Assembly: GCF_000472865.1 (NCBI RefSeq)
Contig: NZ_AXAP01000023.1
Location: 31,073 to 95,072 of the forward strand
Source: Bradyrhizobium elkanii WSM2783
GTDB taxonomy: Bacteria; Pseudomonadota; Alphaproteobacteria; Rhizobiales; Xanthobacteraceae
Length of the DNA: 64,000 nucleotides
Reading direction: 5' to 3'
The notes under the pieces are model-generated. The model was not told where the DNA came from and did no database searches. It saw nothing but the letters and a program-made list of their open reading frames with translations. The translations under genes and the position numbers were made by a program. Shown here in pieces: positions 51,571 through 61,449 of this stretch (the first letter of the stretch is position 1; every line of letters begins with the position of its first letter).

Positions 51571-53217
51571 ATGTTTTGGCGCGAGGGCCAAGTATCGACA
51601 TCCCATCGGGTTGCTGCTAGCCCCCTCTGTACGCCAAAGGGGTCCCCGGACTTGATCGAAGAGCCAAACGCGCGCGGCAGAGAGAACGTCCCCGCGGGCA
51701 TTTCGCCCCCGACCCGGGCACGACGGCTGCTTGCGGGTTGGTCCGCCAGCATTTTCCAGATGATGCTCGGGATCATCCAACAGGTCGCGCTGGTTCCTGT
51801 CTTTCTGCATTTCTGGAGCGGCGAAGAGCTGGCCGCCTGGTTCGTCATCTATGCGATCGGCAACCTTGTGCTGGTTGCTGATGCCGGCCTGCAGCTTCGT
51901 GCCATCAATCGCTTCTTCTCATTCAAGTCCAGCGTTGATTGCGACGGCCGCACCACGACATTCTATGCTGCGATAATGCGGCTCTACCTCTGGCTTAGCG
52001 TCCTGCTCGTCGGTCTGGTGCTGGCAGCGGCGCTGGCTGTTTCGCCGTCCACGGTGTTCCGGTTCGAGGCGATCGAGAATTTCGATGCTGCCTTTGTGGC
52101 GATGACGGCGGGTATGCTGCTCACGCTTCCGGCGGGTCTGGTGTCGGCACTCTATCGGGCGCAGGGCCTGTACGGCCGGGCTGTCTGGTTGCAGAGCTTC
52201 GGAACGCTGATCGGACAGGTCGCGCAGTTGGTTGCTATTGTCGTGACAGCGAGCTTGTTTGCCGTCACGTTCGCCTATGTCGCGATGCAGATATTGATTG
52301 CGGTCTATCTGATCACCATCGATGCGCCGCGCTTGCATCCATTCCTGCGCAAGGCGCGGGGCAGACGTCCCATGCGCTGGATGGTCGGTCAGCTACGCAA
52401 GGCGGCGCCGTTCGGAATCGCTGGCGCGACCGAGCTGGCGCTGATGAACCTGCCGGTGCTTCTGGTCAGCGCGCTGGTAGCCGATCGCGTCGCTGTCGCA
52501 CAATGGGGATTGATCCGCGTTGCGGCTGGGCTATTGCGGGCGCTCTGCCTGCAGGTAACTCTTCCGCTGGCTGCTGAACTCGGCCACGACTATGCTGTTG
52601 GTGCGACCGAACGGTTGCGCGCGCTCTATGCCCGCGGTTCGGTATTTGTGGCGGTGCTCGCCAGTGCGGTCGTGTCGGGACTGTTGCCGTTCTGGCCTGA
52701 TTTCTTCGTGCTCTGGACCCGCGGCACCATTCCCTACGATCCGTTGCTGGCAAAGACGATGCTGATCGGCACCAGCGTGGCCGCGCCCGCGATTTTGGCG
52801 TTAAGCTATGCCAATTACAGCAACCGGGCCGATCTTCTTGTACGCAGCAAGGGGCTGCAGCTCATTGTCTTTCTCGTGCTATCGCTGCTGCTGATCCCTC
52901 AACTGGGCCCGCTCGGCGCGGCGGCCGCGATCGTGGCGAGCGATCTCCTGGTTCAGTTCGGTCTGTTGACGCTTGTCATCATGCGTCAAACGCTCATGCA
53001 TCCATTCCGTCACCTGGCGTTTCTGGCGGGGGTAATGGGTGCGACGATAATCGCAGGCTGGGGGTTGGGAATTATGATCCGCTCCATGATATCCTGGACC
53101 GGCATGCAGCGCTTCTTCGCGGAATGTGCGATCTGGCTGGTGGTTGCAGGCGTGGCGGCGATCCCGTTGCTGATCGGAAATATCCGCGAAAAGATAATCG
53201 CGACGATCCCCCGATAG
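51571..53217 (+). CDS. Polysaccharide flippase-like membrane protein
   Basis: This 548-residue protein has about 12-14 membrane helices, of the MATE/Wzx (MOP) type. It shows FQMMLGIIQQVALVPVFLHFW and ADAGLQLRAINRF near the start, and TKMLIGTS-like text replaced by AKTMLIGTSVAAPAILALSYAN later. Such proteins flip lipid-linked sugar units across the inner membrane. The first about 45 residues are polar; a TTG at 51652 (MIEEPNARGRENV) is an alternative start. It opens the surface-polysaccharide cluster and converges with the glycosyltransferase gene 15 bases on. Confidence 0.8.
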   Translation: MFWREGQVSTSHRVAASPLCTPKGSPDLIEEPNARGRENVPAGISPPTRARRLLAGWSASIFQMMLGIIQQVALVPVFLHFWSGEELAAWFVIYAIGNLVLVADAGLQLRAINRFFSFKSSVDCDGRTTTFYAAIMRLYLWLSVLLVGLVLAAALAVSPSTVFRFEAIENFDAAFVAMTAGMLLTLPAGLVSALYRAQGLYGRAVWLQSFGTLIGQVAQLVAIVVTASLFAVTFAYVAMQILIAVYLITIDAPRLHPFLRKARGRRPMRWMVGQLRKAAPFGIAGATELALMNLPVLLVSALVADRVAVAQWGLIRVAAGLLRALCLQVTLPLAAELGHDYAVGATERLRALYARGSVFVAVLASAVVSGLLPFWPDFFVLWTRGTIPYDPLLAKTMLIGTSVAAPAILALSYANYSNRADLLVRSKGLQLIVFLVLSLLLIPQLGPLGAAAAIVASDLLVQFGLLTLVIMRQTLMHPFRHLAFLAGVMGATIIAGWGLGIMIRSMISWTGMQRFFAECAIWLVVAGVAAIPLLIGNIREKIIATIPR

Positions 53218-53224
53218 GATCGTC
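53202..53224. terminator. Hairpin between convergent flippase and glycosyltransferase genes
   Basis: GACGATCC and GGATCGTC form an 8-bp stem with a 7-base loop that includes the flippase stop codon. No T-run follows on either strand, so termination by it is only possible. Confidence 0.3.
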
Positions 53225-53232
53225 CGTGGTCC

Positions 53233-54450
53233 TCAATAGATCCGAGGGTAGCGGCGGTACCGCAGTCTCAGAAGGTGCTGCGCGAACTCGCGATGTCCGT
53301 CGTCAATCTGGCGCGCAAAATATTCGAGCCTCTCTTTGCCCGCGGTGGCGAGCCGGGCACGTTCCTCGGGTAGGCTGGCCTTGACGATGGCTTCCGCCAG
53401 CGAAGCGGGATTGTCGTAATCGAACAGGATGGCGGCATCGCCTGCTTGTGCCTTGAACGCTTCGGGATAGATCACGGGCGTGCCGACCGACCAGGCTTCG
53501 AGCGGCGGCAGATTGGTCGGACCGAAGTAGCTTGCCATCACCAGCGCCGCTGCGTTGCGATAGAGCGGGCCGAGTTCGATAGAGGGAACAAAGCCGAGGA
53601 TGCGCACGCGGTCGCCGAGGCCGAGTTCTGCGGCCAAGGCTTCGATTGCACTGCGCGAACCTCGATCCGATCCGCATAGCGCCAGGGTTGTGTGTATCCC
53701 CCGATCTCGGAGCAAACTCATCGCCAGCAGGACCGTTGCGTGATTCTTATGAGACCAGAACTGGGCCGGGTAGAAGAGATAGCCGGGCTCAAGCCCGTAC
53801 TTGCGCAGGATCGCGCCGTCCGCATCCGTTTGCTCGCCAGCCTCACTCGACCGTGTCACATAAGGCGATGGGGAGAACGGGATACAAACCGCGCGATCCC
53901 GCTCCATCGCATAGCGACGGCACAGCGCGTCAATTACCTCCTCGGCGTTGGCGACAACCAAAGCTGCCTTGGTGCTGGCGCTGCGAAAGACGATTTCGCG
54001 GCGTTCGAACTCGGCGAATTCGCGCGCCTCGTCGAATTCCGGCGAATCGCGGTGGCAACCGTCGAATATCGTGACGATGAAAGGCAGCTTGTAGAGCACG
54101 AGTTGCCAGTTCGACGTCGTCAGGAAATAGACGATGTCGACCTGCTTCCGGATCAGCCGCTTTTCAAAGGGCGGACACAGATGCAACGCGTACTGCAGGA
54201 GATCGAACCATCCGCAGTATTTCAGGAACAGGAACAACCGGTCGAACCAGCCAATCCGCAACAGCTTGGCCTCGATGCCGAGTTCAGCCAGGATGGCGAT
54301 ATTGTTCGGCTGAGTAGTGAAGACGGTCACACCAATGTCGGCCGTCTTCGCCCAGCCGCGCAGCCATGTGATATCGCTAAGCCCTTGCTGGAAGCCGCCG
54401 CCAACCTCGAGCGGCAACTCCAGCACGACGCCAACGTGAAACTGCCTCAC
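53233..54450 (-). CDS. Glycosyltransferase family 4
   Basis: This 405-residue GT-B fold transferase begins GTG with VRQFHVGVVLELPLEVGGGFQQ and overlaps the upstream methyltransferase stop (GTGA). The C-terminal half has YLFYPAQFWSHKNHATVLLA, VRILGFVPSIELGPLYRNAA and the donor-binding region SYFGPTNLPPLEAWSVGTPVIY with a Pro-Leu-Glu in place of the usual E-x7-E spacing. It adds a sugar to a growing lipid-linked glycan at the inner face of the membrane. Donor and acceptor are unknown. Confidence 0.85.
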   Translation of the reverse strand: MRQFHVGVVLELPLEVGGGFQQGLSDITWLRGWAKTADIGVTVFTTQPNNIAILAELGIEAKLLRIGWFDRLFLFLKYCGWFDLLQYALHLCPPFEKRLIRKQVDIVYFLTTSNWQLVLYKLPFIVTIFDGCHRDSPEFDEAREFAEFERREIVFRSASTKAALVVANAEEVIDALCRRYAMERDRAVCIPFSPSPYVTRSSEAGEQTDADGAILRKYGLEPGYLFYPAQFWSHKNHATVLLAMSLLRDRGIHTTLALCGSDRGSRSAIEALAAELGLGDRVRILGFVPSIELGPLYRNAAALVMASYFGPTNLPPLEAWSVGTPVIYPEAFKAQAGDAAILFDYDNPASLAEAIVKASLPEERARLATAGKERLEYFARQIDDGHREFAQHLLRLRYRRYPRIY

Positions 54451-55220
54451 GGTTGAACCGTCTTTTTTCTGGCGATGGAATAAGCTGCCCAGTCTCGCGA
54501 GTTCGGCGGGCTGGTCGTCGACAGCCACGCATAGTGACCGATTGGTTCGAAACCGGTCGCGCCGAGAAGCGCCTCGACCTCGAACGGAAACCAGTAGCGG
54601 AGGTGGTGTGCTTCGTCGATCCGATGGATCGTCGATTGCGCAATGTCCTCGCAGAACAGCGTGTAGTTGACCTGAACGGTCGCGCTGGCCTCGTTATGGT
54701 TGGATTGGGCGATCCGGGTGACGCGCAGTGGCGCGCGTTCAACGACCTTGACACGGGTTTCAACGCCTTGCGCGAGTACGGCGCCGCCATACCAATAGTC
54801 GAACAGGAGAATACCGCCCGGCTTGAGTGCGATGGCCGCACTCGCCAGCATGTTCTGAAGTCTTCCCCGGCTGGTCTGGTAGCTTGCCACATGGAACAGG
54901 GCGACCGCGGCGTCGAAATCCCGCTCCGGGCCGGATTCACAGACGTCCCCCTGCCGGAATCGAACGTGTTCCGAACCGCCTCCCGTGCGCGCCTCGGCCC
55001 GGCGGATCATGTCTGCGCTGATGTCGACCCCGGTGACTGTCCATCCCATGCGCGCGAATTCATGGGCGTGTACGCCGGTGCCGCAACCGAGATCGAGCAA
55101 CGTACCGGGCGTAGCGCCATGACGACGGAGTTGCACGTCCACAAAGGATGCTTCCGCGGCATAATCCTTGTCCTGATAGAGGAGGTCATACCACGGCGCG
55201 TAGCGTTCGAAGGCGCTCAA
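54447..55220 (-). CDS. SAM-dependent methyltransferase, amino-sugar N-methyltransferase-like
   Basis: This 257-residue class I methyltransferase has motif I LLDLGCGTGVHAHEFA, then VTGVDISADMIRRAEAR and the LFHVASYQTSR loop. Its opening (YAPWYDLLYQDKDYAAEASF) resembles the DesVI/TylM1 group, which dimethylate the amino group of dTDP-amino sugars. It overlaps by 4 bases the end of a DegT-type aminotransferase gene and the start of a glycosyltransferase gene. The simplest reading is a set that makes, N-methylates and attaches an amino sugar. Substrate assignment is inference. Confidence 0.75.
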   Translation of the reverse strand: MSAFERYAPWYDLLYQDKDYAAEASFVDVQLRRHGATPGTLLDLGCGTGVHAHEFARMGWTVTGVDISADMIRRAEARTGGGSEHVRFRQGDVCESGPERDFDAAVALFHVASYQTSRGRLQNMLASAAIALKPGGILLFDYWYGGAVLAQGVETRVKVVERAPLRVTRIAQSNHNEASATVQVNYTLFCEDIAQSTIHRIDEAHHLRYWFPFEVEALLGATGFEPIGHYAWLSTTSPPNSRDWAAYSIARKKTVQP

Positions 55221-56338
55221 GCAAGGATCTCCTTCAGCGCCTGTGCGGATCGCACGATCTGGTCGTCCGTCAATCCAAGGCCGCTCGGGAGATAGAAGCC
55301 GCGGCGCGCGATCCGCTCCGCGTGAGGATGCGAGTCGCTCGCGAACAGGCCGGCTCTGCGCAGGACGGGCTGTTCATGCATGCACCAAAAGAAGGGACGG
55401 GTGCCGATGCCCTTGCCGGCAAGCCGACGCATCGCTTCCTTGGCGTCGAACTCGACCGCGTCTTTCAGGACGACGCCGTACACCCAATAGACGTTGTCAG
55501 CGTAATTGGTGCGGGGGATAGGGCGCTGGATCAGATCGAGCCCTTCCAGGAGCTCGTCATAGCGTCGGCCGGTCCGGCGCTTGATGTCGATCATCTCGCC
55601 CAGCCGTTCGGTCTGGGCGACGCCGAGCGCGGCCTGCAGGTTGGTCATGCGCGCGTTCCATCCAAGCTCTTCATGGACGAAACGCTGCTCGGGCTTGAAG
55701 CAGAGGTTGCGGAGGCTGCGCAGCCGGTCGGCGAGTTGCGCGTCATCGGTCAGGATCATGCCGCCTTCGCCCGTCGTGACGTGCTTGTTCGGATAGAAGC
55801 TGAACGTGCTCGCGTCTCCAAAGCTGCCGCAGGGCTGGCCGCGATAAGTCTGGCCGTGCATCTCGGCAGCGTCCTCGATCACGCGAAGGTCATGCTTGCG
55901 CGCAAGTTCAAGGATCGGGTCGAGGTCGACCGGCAGGCCGTAGATGTGCACCAGCATGATTGCGCGGGTTTTCGGGGTGATCGCTGCTTCTACTGCGTCC
56001 GCGGTCATATTCCAGGTGTTCGGATCGCAGTCGACCACGACGGGAACAAGTCCGGCGCGGATCACCGCGGATGCGCAACTGATGATCGTAAACGTCGGGA
56101 TGATGACTTCGCTGCCCGGCTCGAGCGAAAGCGCGTGAACGGCAATATCGAGCGCAACGGATCCGTTGGTGACGGCAATGCCGTGGCGCCGTCCCGCGAT
56201 CTGCGCCATCGCCGCCTCAAACCGCGGAATGAATGGGCCTTCCGAAGATATCCATCCGGTGCGAACGCACTCGGCCAGATATTCAGCTTCGTTTCCGTTC
56301 AGGAGCGGCGTGTTGACTGGAACGAAATCCTGCGTCAC
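55217..56338 (-). CDS. DegT/DnrJ/EryC1/StrS aminotransferase (sugar aminotransferase)
   Basis: This 373-residue PLP enzyme puts an amino group on a nucleotide keto-sugar. Lys185 in SFYPNKHVTTGEGG is the PLP anchor; the VIEDAAEMHGQTY segment has the Asp for the ring nitrogen. GWISSEGPFIPRFE and the NGSVALDIAVHAL start are typical of the PerA/DesV group. It differs from the second DegT enzyme in the cluster (62085-63299). It overlaps the cupin gene upstream (ATGA) and the methyltransferase gene downstream, so four genes form one coupled unit. Confidence 0.9.
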   Translation of the reverse strand: MTQDFVPVNTPLLNGNEAEYLAECVRTGWISSEGPFIPRFEAAMAQIAGRRHGIAVTNGSVALDIAVHALSLEPGSEVIIPTFTIISCASAVIRAGLVPVVVDCDPNTWNMTADAVEAAITPKTRAIMLVHIYGLPVDLDPILELARKHDLRVIEDAAEMHGQTYRGQPCGSFGDASTFSFYPNKHVTTGEGGMILTDDAQLADRLRSLRNLCFKPEQRFVHEELGWNARMTNLQAALGVAQTERLGEMIDIKRRTGRRYDELLEGLDLIQRPIPRTNYADNVYWVYGVVLKDAVEFDAKEAMRRLAGKGIGTRPFFWCMHEQPVLRRAGLFASDSHPHAERIARRGFYLPSGLGLTDDQIVRSAQALKEILA

Positions 56339-56781
56339 GCAACCGGACCCTTGATCCGCCTCACAGCCGCTGGCGCCTCGGGGAAGCGCGTCTTGTCGCC
56401 TTCGCCCGCGTAGGGGCCCTGCTTGATTTCAATCATCTCGAGCGGTTCCAGCACCTCGAATCCGTGCGCACCGCTGCACAGAAGAATGATGTCCCCGGCC
56501 GAGAGCACGCGGCTCTCCAGATATTCTTCGCTCTCGGTGTAGAAGTCGACCTGCAGCTTGCCTTTCTGGATCACCAGCACTTCCTGGGTGTAGTGAACCT
56601 CGCGCGTCACCTTGTTGTGCCGATGCGGCGCAATGCTCTTGCCCTGGGGGTGGCTCATATAGGCAAGCTGCTGCGACAATTCGGGTGTGGAGAAAAACGT
56701 GATCCCCGGTTCCCGAAAGGAGGCGCGAACGATGATCGCGTAGAGCTGATCGTTAAAGCGACAGTGTTCGACGCTATCCAT
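56335..56781 (-). CDS. Cupin protein of polysaccharide cluster
   Basis: This 148-residue cupin begins MDSVEHCRFNDQLYAIIVRA. The cupin metal text is APHRHNKVTREVHYTQEVLVIQKG and the second box is GDIILLCSGAHGFEVLE. Small cupins in sugar-nucleotide clusters are often 3,4-ketoisomerases or epimerases, but this one lacks text by which I could assign it. The frame is open 12 codons earlier. It precedes, and overlaps, the DegT gene, and so is the first gene of that coupled unit. Confidence 0.72.
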   Translation of the reverse strand: MDSVEHCRFNDQLYAIIVRASFREPGITFFSTPELSQQLAYMSHPQGKSIAPHRHNKVTREVHYTQEVLVIQKGKLQVDFYTESEEYLESRVLSAGDIILLCSGAHGFEVLEPLEMIEIKQGPYAGEGDKTRFPEAPAAVRRIKGPVA

Positions 56782-56899
56782 CGGCTGGCCGAAAAAGGTG
56801 AGTAAAATCAACCGCAAAGCGGCTATTTTGAGGGCAATGTGGCTGCTTTGCCCCCCGGCGTCAAGGAAATATTCCGTCCATCCCGTCGCGCCGGAGTGG

Positions 56900-58078
56900 T
56901 CACGAATTTTCGACGGCGGCCAGGATTGCGCGGGTACGTTCGCGGTAATTATGCGCTGTCAGCGTGCGGCGCTGACCGGCAGCAGCAATTTCCTTTCGTG
57001 CCGCATCGTCGGCGAGATATCGGTCGATCTTTTCAATGCACTCGTCGATGGAGCGCCACGCCACGACTTCGCGGTCAAGGTCGAACAGCGTGTGCAGATT
57101 GTCCTTGAAGTCAGTAAGCAGGAACGTGCCGACGCCGGTCGCTTCGAAAAGCCGCACATTTCCGGCCTCCTGGCCGGCCATGTCGATGTGGGAGTTCAGC
57201 GTGATGCGCGACCGCCGCAGGGCCTGATACATCTCAGTGCCCCAGGCCTCGCCTTGAAAGCAGCGATGCAGCGGAGAGGAGGCGGGGAGGCCCGGCGCGA
57301 TATTGCCGAACAGCTTGAGATCGTAACGCGCGGCAACTGCCTCCAATAGCGCGATCCGTTGCTGATGATCGGCCGAGACGGTGCCGACGAAGGAGATGTC
57401 GATGTCCATGACGGGTGGGGGCGGTAACGCATCGTTTACGGTGGGCTCGAAGGCGAGGTGACTCACTTCGGCGCGGACGCCGAGGCTACGAAAAAACGCG
57501 ACCGTGGCCGCCAGTTGGGAGATCAGCAGGTCGTAGACCCGCCAGTCCTCGCCGCGGGTCGGCGAGATCCCGATCTGGCCAACAAGTTTAGGCTTGCCAA
57601 TTCCCTTGATGCGACGCATCAGCGCCGTGTCGATATGAAACGTGTCCTGGTTCAGCACCAGATCCGGCCTGAAATCCTCGATTTGGGCGAGCAGGATTTT
57701 TTCTGCCTGTGCGTCGAGCTTCGGGCTGAGTCCAATCTTGCGAGCGAACGGCCTCAACATCGGCTTGAACGGCGCGACCGCCTGCAGCAGCCAAGCAGGA
57801 AGCCTGTTGCTGGCGCCCATGGTTGGCTTGGTGACGGCCGCGGCCATGCCATGCTCCCGCGCCCAGGCTGCCTGTAGCCAGGGGTTGTTGACGTGGATCT
57901 CCGCCGCTGAATGGTCCCAGGCTTCGAAATTTCTCGAGTAGAAATCGGCGACGCCGAACAGGCTCCGGTTGCGCGCGCTCATTTGCCCGGCGTAGGACGC
58001 ATTCGCAAGGCCAGCCTCGCGGCGATAGAGCCAGGCCAGGAAGCTTGGGTAGTCCGCATTGAGGACGAGTATCCGCAT
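56900..58078 (-). CDS. Glycosyltransferase, CgeB-like
   Basis: This 392-residue protein begins MRILVLNADYPSFLAWLYRRE and shows QIEDFRPDLVLNQDTFHIDT, DIDISFVGTVSADHQQRIALLEAV and SRITLNSHIDMAGQEAGNVRLFEATGVGTFLLTDF. The last is the donor-binding text of CgeB/GT1-like spore-coat and surface-glycan transferases. It lies 118 bases upstream of the cupin gene in the same direction, probably the first gene of the operon. The sugar is unknown. Confidence 0.8.
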   Translation of the reverse strand: MRILVLNADYPSFLAWLYRREAGLANASYAGQMSARNRSLFGVADFYSRNFEAWDHSAAEIHVNNPWLQAAWAREHGMAAAVTKPTMGASNRLPAWLLQAVAPFKPMLRPFARKIGLSPKLDAQAEKILLAQIEDFRPDLVLNQDTFHIDTALMRRIKGIGKPKLVGQIGISPTRGEDWRVYDLLISQLAATVAFFRSLGVRAEVSHLAFEPTVNDALPPPPVMDIDISFVGTVSADHQQRIALLEAVAARYDLKLFGNIAPGLPASSPLHRCFQGEAWGTEMYQALRRSRITLNSHIDMAGQEAGNVRLFEATGVGTFLLTDFKDNLHTLFDLDREVVAWRSIDECIEKIDRYLADDAARKEIAAAGQRRTLTAHNYRERTRAILAAVENS

Positions 58079-60084
58079 GGTTCCCCAGAACTGTAATCCT
58101 TAGCTGTATCCTTGCCCATCCAGATCATTAGGCATAGTTCTTGCCAAGGGCCGACGCATGCATCGGTTTTCGATCGTCAATACGCGCCCGACTAGTCAGA
58201 CGAAGATTACTGTCAGTTGACTTGATAAAGCGCGATTCAGAATCGTGCACCATGGGCAGAACAGATACCAGAGGCAAAATCAAGGGTTGGGCGGCTCACC
58301 TCAGAGGGAGCGCCATGAGAGCCGCCGGTCAATCCGAAGGGCGTCTTCGCGTGCGACGAGAGAAGGTTGGACGGCGTAGTGTCGATGCTTGTCGGCGTCG
58401 ATCGCGTCGATGGCTCTCCAGATTTCGGTCGGCTATATTATCCGTGGGGCGACCTGGCATTTGCGACTGCGCGCTGACGGCTAGTCGGCCCTAGTCCGCA
58501 CCGCATCTTGGTGGATCTCGGACCCCTAGTCCGGCGGCGACGTATGTTGGTCGCCAACTTCAACGACTGGTGACTCGATCGCTTCAAAATAGTCGCGGTG
58601 AATAGTAGAGCAGATCTATTTTCGTCGAGCAAATCCTGAAGGCCGCTTGCGTAGATGCTCCGTCCGACGATGGCTCTTATCTTGTTTACTAAGACGCGGA
58701 TAGCGCAAAGCGCCGAGCGCGCTGGTCCGAACTCAGTGAACCATTCGACAATTCCGATTTCATGACCTCGTCCCATCGGTCTAAATCAGAATCTTATCCC
58801 GGTCCACTTCCGCTCGACGCGGTGAAAATGCGCGCCATTCGCGCGCGTCTCTCAGAAAGCACGCTCAGCCATAGAGTCTGGCAAGCTATCGAATAGCTGC
58901 AATCGCGACGATCACTACGACGCCATCATGGCGATTGAAAACAAAAGCCGCGCAATGAATCTTTCGGGCTGAGCACCATCCATATCTTACGGCTCGCCCC
59001 GCAGCCTACCGGCCGCTCGCTCATCGCCCCTTATCCGACCGCAACCGCAAATCGAGCGCAGGCCAGTGAGCGAGGAAGCGAGCCCCAAATCTTTTCGTTT
59101 GCGCTCGTCGCGAACATCGCTGCGTCTTCGTCCTAGCGGTGTCCTTCCCGCGCTCAGCCTGCCAAGACCCGTACTCGGGCGTCCCGGGACGTGGGGGCGC
59201 ATCGGCTGGCAATTCGCCCATCCAATGCGGCATGTCCGCGTGGTGAGGACCTCCGCTCGCGTAGCCTGAGAGCATCACGCTGAGCATGCAAAGGCGCAGA
59301 AAGGTCCTGCGCACGGTGGAACTTCTTCGCGCTGCGAGGTCGCTTGTCTATGGTGAAGATCGAGCACTTTTTCCGCGAAACAGAATCGCTTTTTGCCAAA
59401 TGGGTTGGAGGATTGGTAGCGGAGCCGAGAACTCCCGGACCGAAAGAGCGAGGCGCGTTGGTGGGATCTACTGCCGTCAAACTCCCCCGAACATACAGCG
59501 CTGTGGCCCTAAAAACACCAGTGTGCATGCAGCGCTCTCGAGCCGATTGGCACACAGGTGGAATGACCGTTCCTACCCGTTGGGCGATGTCCGCATCGAG
59601 CCCATTGATAACGCGCGCCAAGCCCTCCTCGAAAACGGAGAAGCGAGTCAAAAAAATCCACCGCAGCAAAGGCGTTGAGGTTGCGCATGGGAGCTGGAGG
59701 GGAGAATTCGCATCGAGCAAATCAGTAGTTGCTGCGGTGCGCATTCTCAACGTGCGCGCTTCACTTTCATGGCCGAGTGTCCGGCCGGCGTGACGTTATT
59801 TCACTCTGGTGACGAGTGAAGGATATTGGGGGAGAACGTCGATCTAGTGAGACGGCGATTCGATCTTGAACTGTTTGGCGATGAGCTAGATGCGCAGGCC
59901 GGGACCCATGGGCCGGGAGCGGCAGATCCTTCGGGAAGCTCTGGCCTCGGCCTGACGTCAGAATCTGCGCTGCACCGGTCTGAACCGAAGGCGGTTGACT
60001 GCGTGCTGCTGTTCTGAGAGCGGTGCCGCTGAGCACGCCCTCGATGAGGCAATCAGCGCCAAAATCAACAGGCGCGCGGTATGG
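58079..60084. other. 2-kb stretch without an intact gene
   Basis: No frame here looks like a conserved protein apart from one decayed lipoprotein gene (59021-59314). Base and codon texture is less regular than in the flanking genes. A frame at 58385-58639 reads through TGA at 58475, 58571 and 58637 and could be an old gene remnant, but nothing recognisable is left. No insertion-sequence ends or transposase text were seen. Confidence 0.55.
59021..59314 (-). pseudogene. Decayed small lipoprotein gene
   Basis: The frame starts at a GTG with MRRTFLRLCMLSVMLSGYASG, then PHWMGELPADAPPRPGTPEY. I recognise the last text as that of a small lipoprotein frequent in Bradyrhizobium. The lipobox normally reads LSGC; here the Cys codon has become Tyr (TAC for TGC). 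The C-terminus past SWQAERGKDTARTKTQ is unlike the family. Together this suggests a non-functional copy. Confidence 0.5.
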
Positions 60085-61395
60085 TTATTCTGAGTAACTG
60101 CGGCGCTCGTCTTGCTCACCAGGGCAGACGTACCAGAGCAGGAACAGCAGCAACAGTCCATTGGTGAGCAGGGTCGTGCTCAATGGAATGTTGAGCAGGG
60201 CCTGAACGGTGAGCGCCGATGAAGTGGCGATCATCTGAGGCGAGAGATGCCGCGAGCAGCTATTGCCGATGGAAAGCACCAATCCGCACAGGAGCATCAC
60301 CGCCGGCAGCCAGATCCAACCCACCGAGGCGATGCCTTCGGTTGCGAACAAAGAAGCATTCAGGTTTCCGACGCCGTATTGCCGGGCAAAGACAATGCTG
60401 AGCTGATCGGAATAATGACAGCCGAAAATCGCCCGGACGATATTGATCTGACAGAAAGAGGTCTTCGGGTGAACGGCGAAGAAGTCGGCATAGTAGTCGA
60501 TCGCTATCGAAGGGATCGCGAACATTCGTTCATTCGCATAGCCGAACACGAAATGAGCAATTGGATTTTGCGCGAGCAGGATCGCATGGGCGACGAGTCC
60601 CAGCGCAAGTGGAGTGCCAAGGGCGATGACAGACGCCTGCTTCGGCTCGAAGGATCGAAAGACCAGAAAGACGAAGGGAATCCATGCTGCAGCGAACAGC
60701 ACTGTCTTGTTCAGTAACGTTGGATAGAAGCATGGTATCAGGATGAGACTGGCCGCGGCCAAGAGGCGTGATCCGCGCTGCGCGTAGAAGACAAATGCAA
60801 ACGGCAGCACCGCGTAAATGATGTTACTTGTTGCGTAGTTCAGAAGCGTTGGTCGCGCGATGCTGCCGCGCAGTTGCTCGGCGGCATGCAATCCCACAAG
60901 GGCAAAACCGTAGCTGAAATTCAGCACGAGAATCAGAACCGCGATGACAAGTAGGACCTTGACGCAGATATCCATCGTCTTCGTGTTGAGTCTGAACATT
61001 CGTGGTGCAGGTCGGCTCTGAAAAAGAAGCGGCGCCAGGAATGCCAGCAGAGAGACGAGGGCTGACCAGCGCGCGATAGCGGCATCGTATCGCGACGAGG
61101 TGAAGTGGCTCAGCCAGACAAAGCCAACAACCATTCCGAAGAACGCCACGCCCACCAGGTATCCGAAGCTGAAGTTCGCGAAGGCAAACAGCGACAGCAG
61201 GCACAGTGCTACTGCCGTGCTAACGACGGCGGTCCACGAAGGGCTGAGGGCCACCCCTGCTGCAAGCTCTACCGCGCTCAGTGACGCCACAATCGCTGCC
61301 AGATAGAACGCTAGCAGCATCTGGGCAGCCAGTTCGCTGGATCTGATCAGCTCAAGATGCCATCGACGTGGAGTAGGGTGGTCAGCGTACTGCAT
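60085..61395 (-). CDS. Wzy-like O-antigen polymerase
   Basis: This 436-residue protein has about 11 membrane helices and a large loop (ERMFAIPSIAIDYYADFFAVHP to SDQLSIVFARQYGVGNLNAS). That layout, rather than a clear motif, is typical of Wzy polymerases and of oligosaccharide repeat-unit polymerases, which join lipid-linked units at the periplasmic face. The ATG at 61395 is chosen over a TTG at 61446. It lies 54 bases after the acetyltransferase gene in a polysaccharide cluster with a flippase, which supports the call. Confidence 0.72.
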   Translation of the reverse strand: MQYADHPTPRRWHLELIRSSELAAQMLLAFYLAAIVASLSAVELAAGVALSPSWTAVVSTAVALCLLSLFAFANFSFGYLVGVAFFGMVVGFVWLSHFTSSRYDAAIARWSALVSLLAFLAPLLFQSRPAPRMFRLNTKTMDICVKVLLVIAVLILVLNFSYGFALVGLHAAEQLRGSIARPTLLNYATSNIIYAVLPFAFVFYAQRGSRLLAAASLILIPCFYPTLLNKTVLFAAAWIPFVFLVFRSFEPKQASVIALGTPLALGLVAHAILLAQNPIAHFVFGYANERMFAIPSIAIDYYADFFAVHPKTSFCQINIVRAIFGCHYSDQLSIVFARQYGVGNLNASLFATEGIASVGWIWLPAVMLLCGLVLSIGNSCSRHLSPQMIATSSALTVQALLNIPLSTTLLTNGLLLLFLLWYVCPGEQDERRSYSE

Positions 61396-61449
61396 ATGAA
61401 GCCAAGAATGAGACACAACCCGCTTGAAGCTGCGCCCGCAAGTCAAAGA

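Noticed and set aside
58385..58639. Frame with three in-frame TGA codons as a selenoprotein or pseudogene
   Set aside because: No recognisable homology and no sign of a selenocysteine element; chance is as likely.
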